Shown: positions 53,676-63,278 of the stretch, one piece after another | How the letters are laid out: each line of letters opens with the position of its first letter | Position numbering within the stretch: position 1 is the stretch's first letter | NCBI RefSeq assembly: GCF_014905615.1 | Contig: NZ_AQGU01000029.1 | Coordinates: 496,001 to 560,000 of the forward strand | Reading direction: 5' to 3' | DNA: 64,000 bases | DNA from: Pseudoalteromonas aliena SW19 | Lineage (GTDB): Bacteria > Pseudomonadota > Gammaproteobacteria > Enterobacterales > Alteromonadaceae | Translations under genes and position numbers: made by a program | Notes under the pieces: generated by a model | What the model saw: only the letters and a program-made list of their open reading frames with translations | What the model was told of the DNA's origin: nothing | The model's database searches: none

Positions 53676-54815
53676 ATGTCAAAACGCGATTATTACGAAG
53701 TCCTCGGCGTAAGCAAAGATGCGAGTGAGCGAGACATAAAAAAAGCGTATAAACGCTTAGCGATGAAATATCATCCAGATCGTACCGCAGGCGATAAAGA
53801 TCTCGAAATAAAATTTAAAGAAGTTAAAGAAGCATACGAAATATTAACCGATGATCAAAAACGTCAAATGTATGACCAACATGGTCATGCAGCCTTTGAA
53901 CAAGGTGGCGGTGGAGGTCACGGTGGTTTTGGTGGCGGACATGGCGACTTTGGTGATGTATTTGGCGACGTATTTGGCGATATTTTTGGTGGCGGCGGTG
54001 GTCGACGTCAATCTCGTCAGCAACGTGGTTCCGACTTACGTTACAACATGGACTTAAGCTTAGAAGAAGCTGTTCGTGGTAAAGAAGTTGAAATTAAAGT
54101 GCCAACATGGGTTGGTTGTGAGCCGTGTGATGGCAGTGGTGCTAAAGCAGGTTCTAAACCTAAAACATGTACTACGTGTCATGGTGCTGGCCAAGTGCAA
54201 ATGCGCCAAGGTTTCTTTGCTGTTCAGCAGACCTGTCCAACGTGTCAGGGGCAAGGTCAGATTATTTCAGATCCTTGTAATAAGTGTCACGGTCAAGGTC
54301 GCGTAGAAAAAACCAAAACGCTTTCAGTTAAAATTCCAGCCGGTGTTGATACAGGCGATCGTATACGCTTAACGGGCGAAGGCGAAGCTGGAATGCATGG
54401 TGCTCCGGCGGGTGATCTGTATGTACAGGTGTCGGTACGAGAACATAAAATATTTGTGCGCGAAGCGAATAATTTATACTGTGAAGTGCCAATTAGCTTT
54501 ACGACAGCAGGTCTTGGTGGCGAAATTGAAGTGCCAACGCTTGATGGTCGTGCAAAACTTAAAATACCTTCTGAAACGCAAACGGGTAAAATGTTTCGTA
54601 TGCGTGGTAAAGGGGTTAAGTCAGTACGCAGTGGTGCTCAAGGCGATTTAATTTGTAAAGTAGTCATTGAAACGCCAGTTAATCTTAACGAACGTCAACG
54701 TGAATTACTGACTGAATTAGATGAAAGCATGGGTACAGATAGTTCGAAAAACCGCCCTAAAGAGCAAGGTTTTTTTGATGGTGTTAAAAAGTTTTTTGAT
54801 GATTTAACTAAATAA
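53676..54815 (+). CDS. dnaJ: Chaperone DnaJ (Hsp40)
   Basis: A 379-residue type I DnaJ that stimulates DnaK ATPase. J-domain with YHPDR (HPD), Gly/Phe-rich linker (about 75-115), four CxxCxGxG zinc repeats (CEPCDGSGAKAG, CTTCHGAGQ, CPTCQGQGQ, CNKCHGQGR) and the C-terminal substrate domain. The start is ATG at 53676 (SKRDYYEVLGVSK); a TTG 30 bases upstream in frame is unlikely. The gap to dnaK is 202 bp. Confidence 0.98.
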   Translation: MSKRDYYEVLGVSKDASERDIKKAYKRLAMKYHPDRTAGDKDLEIKFKEVKEAYEILTDDQKRQMYDQHGHAAFEQGGGGGHGGFGGGHGDFGDVFGDVFGDIFGGGGGRRQSRQQRGSDLRYNMDLSLEEAVRGKEVEIKVPTWVGCEPCDGSGAKAGSKPKTCTTCHGAGQVQMRQGFFAVQQTCPTCQGQGQIISDPCNKCHGQGRVEKTKTLSVKIPAGVDTGDRIRLTGEGEAGMHGAPAGDLYVQVSVREHKIFVREANNLYCEVPISFTTAGLGGEIEVPTLDGRAKLKIPSETQTGKMFRMRGKGVKSVRSGAQGDLICKVVIETPVNLNERQRELLTELDESMGTDSSKNRPKEQGFFDGVKKFFDDLTK

Positions 54816-54832
54816 TTTTACGTTAAGTAAAT

Positions 54833-54864
54833 AAAAACGACGCTTTTTAGCGTCGTTTTTTTTG
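54833..54864 (+). terminator. Terminator of dnaK-dnaJ
   Basis: Perfect stem AAAAACGACGCT / AGCGTCGTTTTT, loop TTTT, followed by more T. Confidence 0.92.
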
Positions 54865-54912
54865 CTTTAAATATAATTTTTGTTACTGTAAATAAAAACA
54901 CCATTAAATATT

Positions 54913-55374
54913 ATGACACCAGCAATAGCGTTACTCAAAAAGCAAAAAATCTCTTTTGAACTGCTAAGTTATGAACATGATACGAGCAATAGTCATTATG
55001 GGCAGGAGGCCGTTGAAAAGTTAAACTTAAAGAGTGAACAAGTATATAAAACGATTGTATTAGAAACATCTGAGAATGAATTGATCGTTGCAATCACTCC
55101 GGTATCTCAACAAGTTAATTTAAAAAAATTGGCAAAATTGTGTAGAACAAAAAAAGTCGCGATGGCAGCAGCACAAAAAGTTCAAGCAAGTACAGGGTAT
55201 ATTTTAGGAGGAGTGAGTCCTCTTGGTCAGAAGAAAAGATTGCAAACATTTATACATCACAGTGCACTGCAGTTTACCCATATATATGTAAGCGCGGGTA
55301 AACGTGGTTTAGAGGTGATGCTAAAAACAGCGGACTTAACTTTGCTAACAAATGCGAGCTTTGAGGATTTTTAG
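54913..55374 (+). CDS. ybaK: Cys-tRNA(Pro) deacylase, YbaK/EbsC type
   Basis: A 153-residue editing-domain protein that hydrolyses mischarged Cys-tRNA(Pro). Blocks: ALLKKQKISFELLSYEHD, EQVYKTIVLE (conserved Lys), KVAMAAAQKVQASTGYILGG and GKRGLEVML. Length matches YbaK (159). The ATG at 54913 has no strong ribosome site. It stands alone after the dnaJ terminator. Confidence 0.88.
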   Translation: MTPAIALLKKQKISFELLSYEHDTSNSHYGQEAVEKLNLKSEQVYKTIVLETSENELIVAITPVSQQVNLKKLAKLCRTKKVAMAAAQKVQASTGYILGGVSPLGQKKRLQTFIHHSALQFTHIYVSAGKRGLEVMLKTADLTLLTNASFEDF

Positions 55375-55469
55375 TATGGAGATCCATAGTTACAATTAAG
55401 AGTTTGCTGCTTTGATGAATGTTAACTACAGTCAAGTTAACCTACTTGTTGAAAGCTTCGGTGTTATCT

Positions 55470-55874
55470 ATGAATTTTTCTGATATTAATTATTTTGCAA
55501 TACTCGTGGCTGCACTCTCGTCGTTCATGCTTGGTGATATTTGGTATTCTAAAATCATGTTCAAACAGGCGTGGTTAGAAAGCTGTGGTTTAACGGAGCT
55601 TGATTTACAATCAGCAAACCCTAAATGGATATTTGGCGGTAGCTTTGCCTGTGTGTTTTCGGCTGCATTTATATTGTGTCTTTTTTTGGGAAATGACGCA
55701 GGAGTAGCTCAAAGTATAGGCACCGGTTTCGCTATTGGTTTATTTTTGGTAAGCAGTTCGCTGGGTTTGAGTTATATATATGAGCAACGCCCAGCTAAAT
55801 TATTCTTAATTAATAGCGGCTTTTCTATTTTACAATTCTCCTTAATGGGCTTTATTTTAGGTGTTTGGCCATGA
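55470..55874 (+). CDS. DUF1761 membrane protein
   Basis: A 134-residue protein with four hydrophobic segments. The start at 55470 gives FSDINYFAILVAALSSFMLG with the DUF1761 signature GDIWYSKIMFKQAW; the longer frame from 55419 adds a hydrophilic leader without a ribosome site. Function unknown. Confidence 0.75.
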   Translation: MNFSDINYFAILVAALSSFMLGDIWYSKIMFKQAWLESCGLTELDLQSANPKWIFGGSFACVFSAAFILCLFLGNDAGVAQSIGTGFAIGLFLVSSSLGLSYIYEQRPAKLFLINSGFSILQFSLMGFILGVWP

Positions 55875-55980
55875 CGTTATGCATATAATATAAATAATTT
55901 GCTTACTGATTTTTAATACGGTTAGTATTTTTACTCGATATATTACAAAAGTTTAATATTTAAAAATTGGCTGTTAAACA

Positions 55981-56358
55981 ATGAAAATACTGGTTGTCGA
56001 CGATATGCCGTTAATACGTCATGTATTAATAAATATGCTTAGAAAGTTACAGTTTGACGATCTTGTTGAAGCAACTGACGGAGTTCAAGCGTTTGCTTTA
56101 CTGCATCAACAACATTTTGATCTACTCATTACAGATTTATATATGCCAAAAATGGATGGTAAAGTTTTACTTAAACGAATTCGTGATGATGAAAAGCTGG
56201 CATCTCTGCCTGTTCTAATTGTGACATGTGAAGATAGCTGTGAAGCTGTTAAAGAAATAATTGCGGCTAAAGTCTCTGGCTTTATTATTAAACCATTCAA
56301 TTTAAAAGTATTATCAGATCATCTAAATCTCATTATTGCAGACGCCAATAAAAAGTAA
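55981..56358 (+). CDS. Single-domain response regulator (CheY-like)
   Basis: A 125-residue receiver with no output domain. Acidic pocket Asp7-Asp8 (VVDDMPLIR), phosphoacceptor Asp52 (LLITDLYMPKMDG), Thr in VTCED and Lys in FIIKPFN are all present. No kinase gene is adjacent. It may act like CheY or as a phosphate shuttle; its partner is unknown. Confidence 0.9.
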   Translation: MKILVVDDMPLIRHVLINMLRKLQFDDLVEATDGVQAFALLHQQHFDLLITDLYMPKMDGKVLLKRIRDDEKLASLPVLIVTCEDSCEAVKEIIAAKVSGFIIKPFNLKVLSDHLNLIIADANKK

Positions 56359-56458
56359 TGCTGTATTTGCTTATACCTATTTTAATTTTAATTGATAGTT
56401 ATTTACTCTAAACTTACCGACCTCAAAGAGGGCAGTATTGTGAATCAATGGAGGAAAA

Positions 56459-56707
56459 ATGGCTAAACCTAATAAAAAAGGGCCGACAAAGACAGTTGAT
56501 ATTTTTTGCTCTGCTTGTAGGGCTTCATTATTTAAATACCGAAAAGGCGGAAAAGGGGCTTTAGTTAAGTGTTTTATAGAGCGGATCAGCCAAGATTTTA
56601 CCAAAGAGCCTTGTATTTGCCCTCAGTGTGATCGCCTTTTTGCAAGAGTTACGATAATACGAGGTACCCCTGCCTATAAAATAATTGGCGGGAAAGTGAC
56701 ATTTTAA
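56459..56707 (+). CDS. Small zinc-ribbon-like protein
   Basis: An 82-residue basic protein with two CxxC knuckles, FCSACRASL (about 17-20) and CICPQCDRLF (about 52-58), separated by a Lys/Gly-rich loop. This would form a zinc ribbon and could bind nucleic acid. GGAGG precedes the ATG at 56459. I know no function for it. Confidence 0.7.
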   Translation: MAKPNKKGPTKTVDIFCSACRASLFKYRKGGKGALVKCFIERISQDFTKEPCICPQCDRLFARVTIIRGTPAYKIIGGKVTF

Positions 56708-56871
56708 TAAACAGGTTATTGATAAACATTCGATGCGGACATATGGCCTTGTTAGAATTTACCATACTGATAAGATCCCTCGGTTTTGCTGTTTCAATGA
56801 ATGAAAAAATACCCTCCCCATGGATCGGGCCAGTTTTTTGGGTTATTTAAAAATGGATAAAGGATAGTTTC

Positions 56872-57135
56872 GTGATAGCACTCTTATTTGACATCATAGG
56901 TATGACAGGTACTTTTTTGGTCGTTGGTTCATTCTTTTTACTACAGCTAGGTAAAACATCTCCAACGAGCTTGATGTATAATATGATGAATTTAACAGGG
57001 GCAATTTTATTATTAATTAGTCTTTGTTATAACTTTAATTTAGCCAGTTTTGTGATTGAAATTTTCTGGATTGCGGCTTCATTAATTGGTTTATATAAAT
57101 ACGTTAAAAACAGATCAACTTCAGCTAAAAATTAA
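56872..57135 (+). CDS. Small membrane protein, CBU_0592-like
   Basis: An 87-residue protein with three membrane segments (FDIIGMTGTFLVVGSFFLLQ, LTGAILLLISLCYNF, SFVIEIFWIAASLIGLYKYV), resembling the CBU_0592 family of small inner-membrane proteins. GTG start at 56872 with AAAGGAT upstream. Function unknown. Confidence 0.7.
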   Translation: MIALLFDIIGMTGTFLVVGSFFLLQLGKTSPTSLMYNMMNLTGAILLLISLCYNFNLASFVIEIFWIAASLIGLYKYVKNRSTSAKN

Positions 57136-57152
57136 GCACTTTTAAGGCTTGA

Positions 57153-57309
57153 TACCAAACTGCATAAATCTTTGATCAATTTAACGAATTAAATTGCACT
57201 ATAACGTCGTTAAAAATTTTTTATTTAGAACATAGATACAAAAAATTTTGCCTAGTTCTAGCGTAATTTTCTTAACGTTAAATAGACCCCATATATAAGC
57301 AGATTGGTA
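57153..57309 (-). repeat. Family-2 repeat, diverged copy, reverse orientation
   Basis: A 157-bp element, TACCAAACTGCATAAATC to ATAAGCAGATTGGTA, almost identical to 44785-44943. The 3-bp flanks are TGA and TAA. It lies in the upstream region of the dctB-like gene and may carry part of its leader. Confidence 0.75.
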
Positions 57310-57460
57310 TAACAGATCGCTGTAGACACCTTGTTTACGGCGATTTTTGTTTTTAAATACGAACAATACACTTGTTAACAAAAAGTTTATATCGCTGCAA
57401 GATTTTAGCCGTTACACTAGCGTCTTAAAATTCTCTCGGTTATTTTTTTGCGAGCTGTTA

Positions 57461-59191
57461 ATGTACTCCTTTTCTAAAAAAATCATTAGTATAGGTATAT
57501 TACTCATACTTATATTAGTTGTTACGTTTTGGCTTGGCCGTGCTCATGATGTTGGGCAAGCAGCGCTTCAGGCCAAGCGTCAAGTAACTCAATTAAACAA
57601 TTATATTGATACGGAACTTGCCCGCTTTTCTGCCATTCCTCAGTTGCTTACGCATAACGAGTCGTTGGTTAATTTTCTCAACGGTGAACAACAGCACTAC
57701 AGCGCTATAAATAATTACCTTGCTGATATTCAACAAGCCAGTGGGGCATCAGATGTGTTTGTTCTGGATCCGCAAGGTGCTGTAGCGGCAAGTAGCAATT
57801 GGCAGACTGATTATTCTTTTTTAGGTAGCAATTTTGCTTTTAGGCCTTACTTTAAGCGCGCATTTGCAGGTGAAACTGTTGCTTATTTTGCATTAGGTAT
57901 GCGTTCTGAGGAACGTGGTATTTATTTTTCTCAAGCTGTTTATAAACAGAGCCAAGCGATTGGTGTTGTTGTACTAAAAGTGAATGTAAATAAGTTCGAA
58001 AATGACAGAAAGCTTTTAAATACATCACAAGGTAGTCATTTTTATTTACAGTTAGCAGACGAAATTATTGCAATGTCAGATGTTGAACAATGGCGCTTAA
58101 ATAGTTTTACTCAGCTAGATATTACAGCACGGCGTGATATTAAATCTCGTCGAGCCTATCTGGACCATCAACCTAAATACATCAAGCAATTTCAATTTAG
58201 TAATGAAGGCATTACACACTTTAAAATAGACAAATCATTGTATGTTACAGCAGCCATGCCTCTGCGTTATTTCAATGCCACTATGCACGTACTTGTCGAT
58301 ATATCTAAAATTAATGCTGCACAAGTGCCTCGCTTATTTTGGGCGTTTTTTATCTATAGCTTACTCATTATTATTGGCTATAGCTTATTAACACGTTTTG
58401 CTGGGTATAAAAAATTATTGTATTCACGGCACAGTTTAGAGCTTGAAGTGATAGAGCGAACTCAAGCTCTTGAAAAAGTACAAAGTGCCTTGGTTCAATC
58501 GGCTAAGCTTGCCACCATAGGGCAACTTAGTGCGGGTATCAATCATGAAATTAATCAGCCGCTTAGTGCAATAAATACCTACCTCGCTAGTGCTAAACGT
58601 TTATTGGGCAAAGGCAATATTTCGGCTTTAGATGAGAGTTTAACTGTTATTGCAGGGCTCGTTGAACGTGTGCACAAAATAGTTGGCCAGCTTAAGCATT
58701 TTAGTAAACCATCAGATATGCAATTAAGGCCTTATCCTTTAGCTGGCTTATTAAATAATGCATTAATGATATCAAGTGCACAATTAAAGCAAGACAACAT
58801 ACATGTTGATCCTCCAAGTTTTAATGAAAATATTATCGTTTGGGTAGATGCACTTAAATTTGAGCAAGTACTGGTTAATTTAATTACGAATGCGAGCCAA
58901 GCGATGAGTAACGCTGCTGTTCGTAATTTAAGTTTTCAGGTGGAGAGTTTTGAAGAACGGGTAAAGTTATCCATTTTAGATTCGGGTTCTGGCATAGAGC
59001 AACATGCATTCGGGAACCTGTTTGAGCCTTTTTATAGTACTAAGTCGAGTAATGGTTTAGGGCTTGGTTTATCTATATCAAAGCAGATAATTGATTCATT
59101 TAACGGCTGCTTGAGCGCGCATAATCGGGTAGAAGGCGGAGCTGAATTTATAATCAGTCTGTCAAATAAGCAGGAAGGCAAACATGATTAA
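57461..59191 (+). CDS. DctB-type sensor histidine kinase
   Basis: A 576-residue membrane kinase that senses C4-dicarboxylates or similar acids. TM1 (IISIGILLILILVVTFWLG), periplasmic PAS/dCache sensor (about 35-285, with SNWQTDYSFLGSNFAFRPYF and YFALGMRSEERGIYFSQAV), TM2 (FFIYSLLIIIGYSLL), then HisKA with the phospho-His in GINHEINQPLSAINT, N box LITNASQAM and G box FEPFYSTKSSNGLGLGL. The start at 57461 places TM1 at the N-terminus; the TTG at 57347 would add 38 unlikely residues. It overlaps the regulator gene by 8 bp. Confidence 0.92.
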   Translation: MYSFSKKIISIGILLILILVVTFWLGRAHDVGQAALQAKRQVTQLNNYIDTELARFSAIPQLLTHNESLVNFLNGEQQHYSAINNYLADIQQASGASDVFVLDPQGAVAASSNWQTDYSFLGSNFAFRPYFKRAFAGETVAYFALGMRSEERGIYFSQAVYKQSQAIGVVVLKVNVNKFENDRKLLNTSQGSHFYLQLADEIIAMSDVEQWRLNSFTQLDITARRDIKSRRAYLDHQPKYIKQFQFSNEGITHFKIDKSLYVTAAMPLRYFNATMHVLVDISKINAAQVPRLFWAFFIYSLLIIIGYSLLTRFAGYKKLLYSRHSLELEVIERTQALEKVQSALVQSAKLATIGQLSAGINHEINQPLSAINTYLASAKRLLGKGNISALDESLTVIAGLVERVHKIVGQLKHFSKPSDMQLRPYPLAGLLNNALMISSAQLKQDNIHVDPPSFNENIIVWVDALKFEQVLVNLITNASQAMSNAAVRNLSFQVESFEERVKLSILDSGSGIEQHAFGNLFEPFYSTKSSNGLGLGLSISKQIIDSFNGCLSAHNRVEGGAEFIISLSNKQEGKHD

Positions 59192-60548
59192 TAGCTCATC
59201 GTGTAATAACATTATAGTCATTGATGATGAAGCAATGATCAGAGATTCTTTAAAGCAATTGCTAACCCTCGAGGGGTACATCGTTGAATGCTTTAATAAC
59301 GCAAGTACGGCCCTTAGTAAACTTAACCGACGTTTTACTGGGATCGTTTTGAGCGATATAAATATGCCGACTATGGACGGCCTAACACTTTTGGAGCAAA
59401 TAACCGCTTTTGATAGTGAGCTTCCTGTTATCTTTTTAACAGGCTACGCTGACGTATCCATTGCTGTCAAAGCAATGCAATTAGGCGCATATGATTTATT
59501 TGAAAAACCGGTTAATGAACATCTGCTAGATTGTATTGCAAGGGCATGCGACAAACGCAGCTTAGTTATGGAAAACCGCGCATTAAAAGTTGCCGTACAA
59601 AAAACGTCAGCACCCGGTGTGCGTATATTGGGTGATACGCCTAAAATGCAAGATATGATGCACTTGCTAAACACGATTATAGATACGCCAACAGATGTCA
59701 TGATTGAAGGTGAGACAGGGACAGGCAAAGAGCTTGTAGCACGTTACCTACACGACCAAAGTAATCGCTCTAGTTGTAACTTTGTTGCTATTAATTGTGG
59801 TGCTGTACCAGAGCAATTAATAGAAAGCGAATTGTTTGGTGCAGCAAGTGGTGCATACACGGGCGCGACGCAGAGCCGAAAAGGCAAGTTTGAATATGCT
59901 CAAGGTGGTACAGTATTTTTAGATGAAATAGAAAGCACCCCAATGTCACTGCAAGTTAAGTTACTGCGCGTATTAGAAGAGCGAAAAGTGACCCCCGTAG
60001 GTGATAATAAAGCAATTGATTTAGATATAAGGATTGTGGCAGCGAGTAAAGTAAACTTACTTTCGCTAGTTGAAAACGGTCAGTTTAGGGCTGATTTATA
60101 TTACAGACTGAGTTTGGTCAACGTTACTATTCCGCCATTACGCTCTCGAAAAGCCGACATATTACTTTTGTTTAAGCACTTTAGTTCTATTGCTGCTACT
60201 CGCTATCATAAACCGCCTGCAGCAATTAGTTCTGAGATACAACAGCGTTTAGTTGCATATGATTGGCCTGGCAATGTCAGAGAACTCAGAAATCAAGCAG
60301 AGCGAGCCGTATTGCTCGGTGCTGAGCTTGCCTTTGCAGAAGTCAAAACACAGCAGTTTGGTGGTTTATCTGCCGATTTGAGTTTATCCGAAAAAGTGTC
60401 TTTTTATGAGCAGTCACTCATTGAGTACGCGCTTGAGCAAAATCATGGCAGTATTAAAAACACGATGGAAACACTACAAATAGCACGAAAAACACTTTAC
60501 GATAAAATGAGTAAATACAACCTCAACAGAGATATGTTTACCGATTAA
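59184..60548 (+). CDS. DctD-type sigma-54-dependent response regulator
   Basis: A 454-residue NtrC-family activator. Receiver with phospho-Asp in GIVLSDINMPTMDG, AAA+ domain with Walker A GETGTGKE, sigma-54 contact loop SGAYTGA (Tyr variant of GAFTGA), Walker B GGTVFLDEIES, and a C-terminal Fis-type helix-turn-helix (HGSIKNTMETLQIARKTLYD). It is partner of the kinase above and probably activates the sigma-54 promoter at 60664 for the porin and carrier genes just downstream. Confidence 0.94.
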   Translation: MINSSSCNNIIVIDDEAMIRDSLKQLLTLEGYIVECFNNASTALSKLNRRFTGIVLSDINMPTMDGLTLLEQITAFDSELPVIFLTGYADVSIAVKAMQLGAYDLFEKPVNEHLLDCIARACDKRSLVMENRALKVAVQKTSAPGVRILGDTPKMQDMMHLLNTIIDTPTDVMIEGETGTGKELVARYLHDQSNRSSCNFVAINCGAVPEQLIESELFGAASGAYTGATQSRKGKFEYAQGGTVFLDEIESTPMSLQVKLLRVLEERKVTPVGDNKAIDLDIRIVAASKVNLLSLVENGQFRADLYYRLSLVNVTIPPLRSRKADILLLFKHFSSIAATRYHKPPAAISSEIQQRLVAYDWPGNVRELRNQAERAVLLGAELAFAEVKTQQFGGLSADLSLSEKVSFYEQSLIEYALEQNHGSIKNTMETLQIARKTLYDKMSKYNLNRDMFTD

Positions 60549-60587
60549 AATGGGTGGATTTGGTGACACTACTCACTTTTTTAATGT

Positions 60588-60601
60588 GTGCTGATCCGCA
60601 C
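60588..60601. promoter_or_regulatory. Candidate upstream activator site
   Basis: GTGC-TGATCC-GCAC inverted repeat 63 bp upstream of the sigma-54 promoter and just after the dctD-like stop, a position suited to enhancer binding by the DctD-like protein. Short arms, so tentative. Confidence 0.4.
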
Positions 60602-60663
60602 GTTTTTATTAAAACTTAATAGTTTATATTATCAAGTTATTGAAATGATGAGTTTTTATATAC

Positions 60664-60680
60664 TTGGCAGTAAAGTTGCC
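60664..60680 (+). promoter_or_regulatory. Sigma-54 (-24/-12) promoter of the porin-carrier operon
   Basis: TTGGCAGTAAAGTTGCC with GG at 60666-60667 and GC at 60678-60679, exactly 12 bp apart as RpoN promoters require. 45 bp before the porin ATG. Confidence 0.88.
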
Positions 60681-60724
60681 TTATTAGCACTACAACAAGT
60701 AGATTCTAATAATCAGGGCGCACA

Positions 60725-61681
60725 ATGACAAAAACTACACACACTCGTATTTTATTACTATCAATTGGCTGTTTAGCCACATTTTCCCACACCGCTTTTG
60801 CTACAGATTACACTGTTTACGGTAAAGCCGAAGTGCAAATTGCCACTACTGATACGGGCATAATGCGTTATGTCAAAGAAGGTACTCAAATTGAGGCGCC
60901 ATACTCACGTATAGGCATTAAAGGCGCACATAAATTAAATGAATATTTAACTGCGGTTTTTAAATATGAAGTACAAGTTAAGGGCTTTGAAGAAGATGAT
61001 ACACAAGAGCCATTCACTGCACGTAATACTTACTTAGGTTTAAAAGGTGCGTTTGGTGAGGTCGTTGTAGGCAGAAACGATACTCGATTTAAGTACTCAG
61101 AAGGAAAGCTTGATAATTTTAACGAAACGCAAGCAGATATAGCACAAGTTATTGCAGGGCAGGACCGACTTGGCGATACTATTAGCTATACCTCAAACTC
61201 TTGGCATAATACGCAGTTTTCTTTTACTTATGCCCCAAAAGACGATAATAAAGACAACAAAGCAGGTTACGCTGCCACATTTATTTATGGCGACCGTAAT
61301 TTAAAAAATACGCCGTACTATATCTCTTTAAGTCGAGTTGATTCACTTAATAATATAAAAGCAAATCGTCTTGCTGGTGTTTATAAATTTGAACAATTAC
61401 AACTAGGTGTACTATACCAGCATTCTGAATCGGTAGATGGTACTAAATCGGGTAATGGTTATGTGTTAAGTGCCAGCTATACACTTGATAAGTGGGTGCC
61501 AAAAATTCAGTTTGCGAAGGATGATTCAGCGCTTCGCCAACAGACTGATGCAACTCAATGGACTACTGGTCTCGACTATGTATTTGATAAACAAACTACC
61601 GCTTATCTACTGTATACCGATTTAGACTTGGACGAAAATACAGACAGTAGTGTTGCACTTGGCCTTAAATATAAGTTTTAG
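60725..61681 (+). CDS. Outer-membrane porin
   Basis: A 318-residue Gram-negative porin. Signal peptide ending HTAFA, then TDYTVYGKAEVQIATTDTG, SRIGIKGAHKLNEYLTAVF, and LGLKGAFGEVVVGRNDTRF, the typical general-porin N-terminus, with the last strand SSVALGLKYKF ending in Phe. Next to a dicarboxylate carrier and under the same sigma-54 promoter, it probably lets acids cross the outer membrane. Confidence 0.9.
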   Translation: MTKTTHTRILLLSIGCLATFSHTAFATDYTVYGKAEVQIATTDTGIMRYVKEGTQIEAPYSRIGIKGAHKLNEYLTAVFKYEVQVKGFEEDDTQEPFTARNTYLGLKGAFGEVVVGRNDTRFKYSEGKLDNFNETQADIAQVIAGQDRLGDTISYTSNSWHNTQFSFTYAPKDDNKDNKAGYAATFIYGDRNLKNTPYYISLSRVDSLNNIKANRLAGVYKFEQLQLGVLYQHSESVDGTKSGNGYVLSASYTLDKWVPKIQFAKDDSALRQQTDATQWTTGLDYVFDKQTTAYLLYTDLDLDENTDSSVALGLKYKF

Positions 61682-61689
61682 GAAAAATA

Positions 61690-63165
61690 ATGACTCAACA
61701 AATTTTAAAAAATAATTCTCCTAAAAAGCAAAGCATGCAATGGTTTTGGTTATTGATGGGCCCAAGTATTATGTTGCTTACTTGCCTAGTGACCCCACCG
61801 GAGGGAATGTCGGTTGCAGCATTTAATACGGCAGGGTTGGCATTTTGGATGGCCTCATGGTGGGTAAGTGAAGTTGTGCCTATACCTGCTACGGCTTTGC
61901 TACCATTAGTTATTTCACCCTTAGCTGATATTGCAGCAATAAAAACGGTTGCTGCACCTTATGCACACCCTTTAATCTTTTTATTTTTAGGCGGATTTTT
62001 AATATCTATTGCAATGGAACGGTGGGGGTTACATAAACGGATAGCCCTGAGTACTATGCTTTATGCAGGTACAAAGCCTAGTTTGCAAATTTTAGCGATG
62101 ATGCTAGTAACCGCATTTTTATCTATGTGGATGTCCAATACTGCAACGGCGGTAATGATGCTACCAATTGCGCTTTCAATAACTAATTTAGTTAAGCAAT
62201 CAGATCCTAGCAATGAAGGGTTTGGTAAAGCATTGTTATTATCAATCGCATATGGGGCTAGTATTGGTGGCATTGCCACATTAATAGGTACACCCCCTAA
62301 TGCGTTAATGGCTGCCTATTTATCTGATAGCTACCAAATTGAAATTGGCTTTGCGCAGTGGATGATTGTAGGGGTTCCTCTTGCTTTAAGTATGTTGATT
62401 ATTAGCTGGGTTTGGCTTACTAAGTTTGCATATAAAGTTGATGCTAACATGAAAGCCGATCAACCAATTGATACAAAAAGGGTGTTTTTAACGCAGTTAA
62501 AAAACTTAGGAGTACTACAGCGTGCCGAAAAAGGCGTGTTATTTGTGTTTGTATTAGCAGCACTGTGTTGGATATTTAGACCTGTACTTGGCGAGATCAC
62601 AGGACTGAAAATTTCTGATACCGGTATTGCGATTGCTGCAGCATTATTATTGTTTGTTTTACCCGCAAACAAGGGCAGTGACGAGCGTATTCTTGATTGG
62701 GAAAGTGCAGCTAAAGTACCGTGGGGCGTTTTATTATTATTTGGGGGAGGGCTTACACTCGCATCTCAAATTAAATCATCAGGGCTTGCTGAATTTATTG
62801 CTCACCTAATTGAAGGCGCCAGCGCTATTCCACTTGTTATGGGTGTGCTTGTTGTGGTGGCATTAATTACATTTTTAACTGAGATCACCAGCAACACAGC
62901 CACTGCTGCAGGGTTCTTACCGTTATTAGGACCCGTTGCAGAATCAATAACGGGTTCACCTCTTGTATGGGTTATTCCTGCTGCTATTGCTTGTAGTTGT
63001 GCGTTTATGATGCCCGTTGCAACCCCTCCAAACGCAATCGTATTTGGCTCAGGGCAAATACAAATGCGCGATATGATAAGGGCGGGCTTTGTACTCAATA
63101 TTGTCGCCATTGTTTTAATAACACTGGTCACTATGACGATTGCAGCTCACGTATTTAAATTCTAA
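61690..63165 (+). CDS. DASS/SLC13-family sodium-dicarboxylate carrier
   Basis: A 491-residue inner-membrane symporter with about 11 membrane segments. Both SNT substrate motifs are present: MSNTATAVMMLPIALS (about 150) and TSNTATAAGFLPLLG (about 405), as well as GTPPNALMA and ATPPNAIVFGSG. The family imports succinate, fumarate, malate or citrate with sodium. It starts 8 bp after the porin gene, so the two form an operon driven by the sigma-54 promoter. Confidence 0.94.
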   Translation: MTQQILKNNSPKKQSMQWFWLLMGPSIMLLTCLVTPPEGMSVAAFNTAGLAFWMASWWVSEVVPIPATALLPLVISPLADIAAIKTVAAPYAHPLIFLFLGGFLISIAMERWGLHKRIALSTMLYAGTKPSLQILAMMLVTAFLSMWMSNTATAVMMLPIALSITNLVKQSDPSNEGFGKALLLSIAYGASIGGIATLIGTPPNALMAAYLSDSYQIEIGFAQWMIVGVPLALSMLIISWVWLTKFAYKVDANMKADQPIDTKRVFLTQLKNLGVLQRAEKGVLFVFVLAALCWIFRPVLGEITGLKISDTGIAIAAALLLFVLPANKGSDERILDWESAAKVPWGVLLLFGGGLTLASQIKSSGLAEFIAHLIEGASAIPLVMGVLVVVALITFLTEITSNTATAAGFLPLLGPVAESITGSPLVWVIPAAIACSCAFMMPVATPPNAIVFGSGQIQMRDMIRAGFVLNIVAIVLITLVTMTIAAHVFKF

Positions 63166-63278
63166 TCGTTTCAAGTCACGTATAGCAGGGTAGTTTTGTA
63201 TATTGATTGTTTAAAAATAAAACTACTCTGTGTCTATATTTTTACTCTTAAAGGAGTGCTTTAAATAAAATTAGTGTT

